In this document: piece after piece, positions 63,626 to 64,000 of the stretch | Layout of the letters: the number at the start of each line of letters is the position of its first letter | How positions within the stretch are numbered: position 1 is the stretch's first letter | The notes under the pieces: model-generated | The model's database searches: none | What the model was told of the DNA's origin: nothing | The model's input: only the letters and a program-made list of their open reading frames with translations | Assembly: GCF_043290135.1 (NCBI RefSeq) | Contig: NC_134705.1 | Coordinates: 35,777,771 to 35,841,770, forward strand | Reading direction: 5' to 3' | DNA: 64,000 nucleotides | DNA from: Rhipicephalus microplus | Taxonomy: Eukaryota; Arthropoda; Arachnida; Ixodida; Ixodidae | Made by a program: the position numbers and the translations under genes

Positions 63626-64000
63626 AAACCTTATCACTAAAAGGACAGGAAAGAGCGCTGTCAACTGAATTTTATTGTAGGTGCTACGAGCGTTTTTTAC
63701 TGAGCACAAGAACAGGGCTCATCTGCAACAACACAAGTGTGAACATGACAAAATAATTTTAACCGAAAAAAGACTACTCTCTTTCGGAAAAGATAAGTGA
63801 AGGTGTACTGATGCATTGATCCTTGGCCTTCCTGATAAAAAGTTCTAAAATTTCTCATTTTTTCTGCTTCCTTTTTTTCAAAAACCGTGTTTTATAAAAC
63901 CTAGGATTGCACTTACAGTCTTTACGGTGTCCGGTCATGAGACCAATATAGCACTTCTTAACATTTAAAGCATGCTGTCTTGCTCGATTATTGAAACATT
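63626..64000. other. Unassigned AT-rich end of window
   Basis: No gene or repeat recognised. Confidence 0.4.

Overview
The window looks like nuclear DNA of a hard tick, most likely a metastriate ixodid such as Rhipicephalus. The main evidence is two copies of a tRNA-headed SINE that I recognise as the tick Ruka type, together with LINE tails and a short dispersed repeat I associate with tick genomes. Almost everything that can be recognised is transposable-element sequence. I found no complete host gene, true tRNA, rRNA or CRISPR array. One small candidate host exon is near 60.8 kb.

Layout. 1-6.2 kb: relics of a minus-strand Ty3/gypsy pol, the 3' end of an RNase-H-type LINE with its (CTGT)n tail, and a plus-strand gypsy gag. 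6.2-29.3 kb: a large imperfect inverted duplication. Each arm is about 5.4 kb and carries the same mosaic: a LINE 3' half, a SINE, further LINE tails, a LINE ORF1, and a satellite-bearing repeat called X here. The loop (11.7-14.3 kb) holds another LINE. The right arm is split by two nested gypsy elements. The first (18660-22994) looks intact: identical 158-bp LTRs, 5-bp target duplication, tRNA-Ser-like primer site, and gag and pol linked by a canonical -1 frameshift site. The second (23641-28644) is decayed, with 138-bp LTRs and 4-bp target duplications.

29-36.6 kb: a decayed LINE, a third X copy and degenerate repeats. 36.8-46 kb: a BEL/Pao relic apparently split by a foldback-like VNTR element and by a CR1-like LINE with an SGNH-hydrolase ORF1. 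46.9-48.4 kb: a minus-strand gypsy relic. 48.6-54 kb: dispersed repeats, a 356-bp tandem duplication and a palindromic repeat. 54.5-60.1 kb: an RNase-H-type LINE relic interrupted by a LINE with two intact ORFs. That LINE has a 2A ribosome-skipping motif in ORF1 and a 5' array of identical 300-bp monomers. 60.1-64 kb: a GC-rich stretch with the candidate exon, then mostly unannotated AT-rich DNA and one more dispersed repeat.

The strongest observations are the 2A-plus-monomer LINE, the apparently intact gypsy element with its A AAA AAC site, the inverted duplication with shared junctions, and the self-complementary 16-mer recurring in repeat X. Clade names come from motif recognition by eye; no alignments or searches were run.
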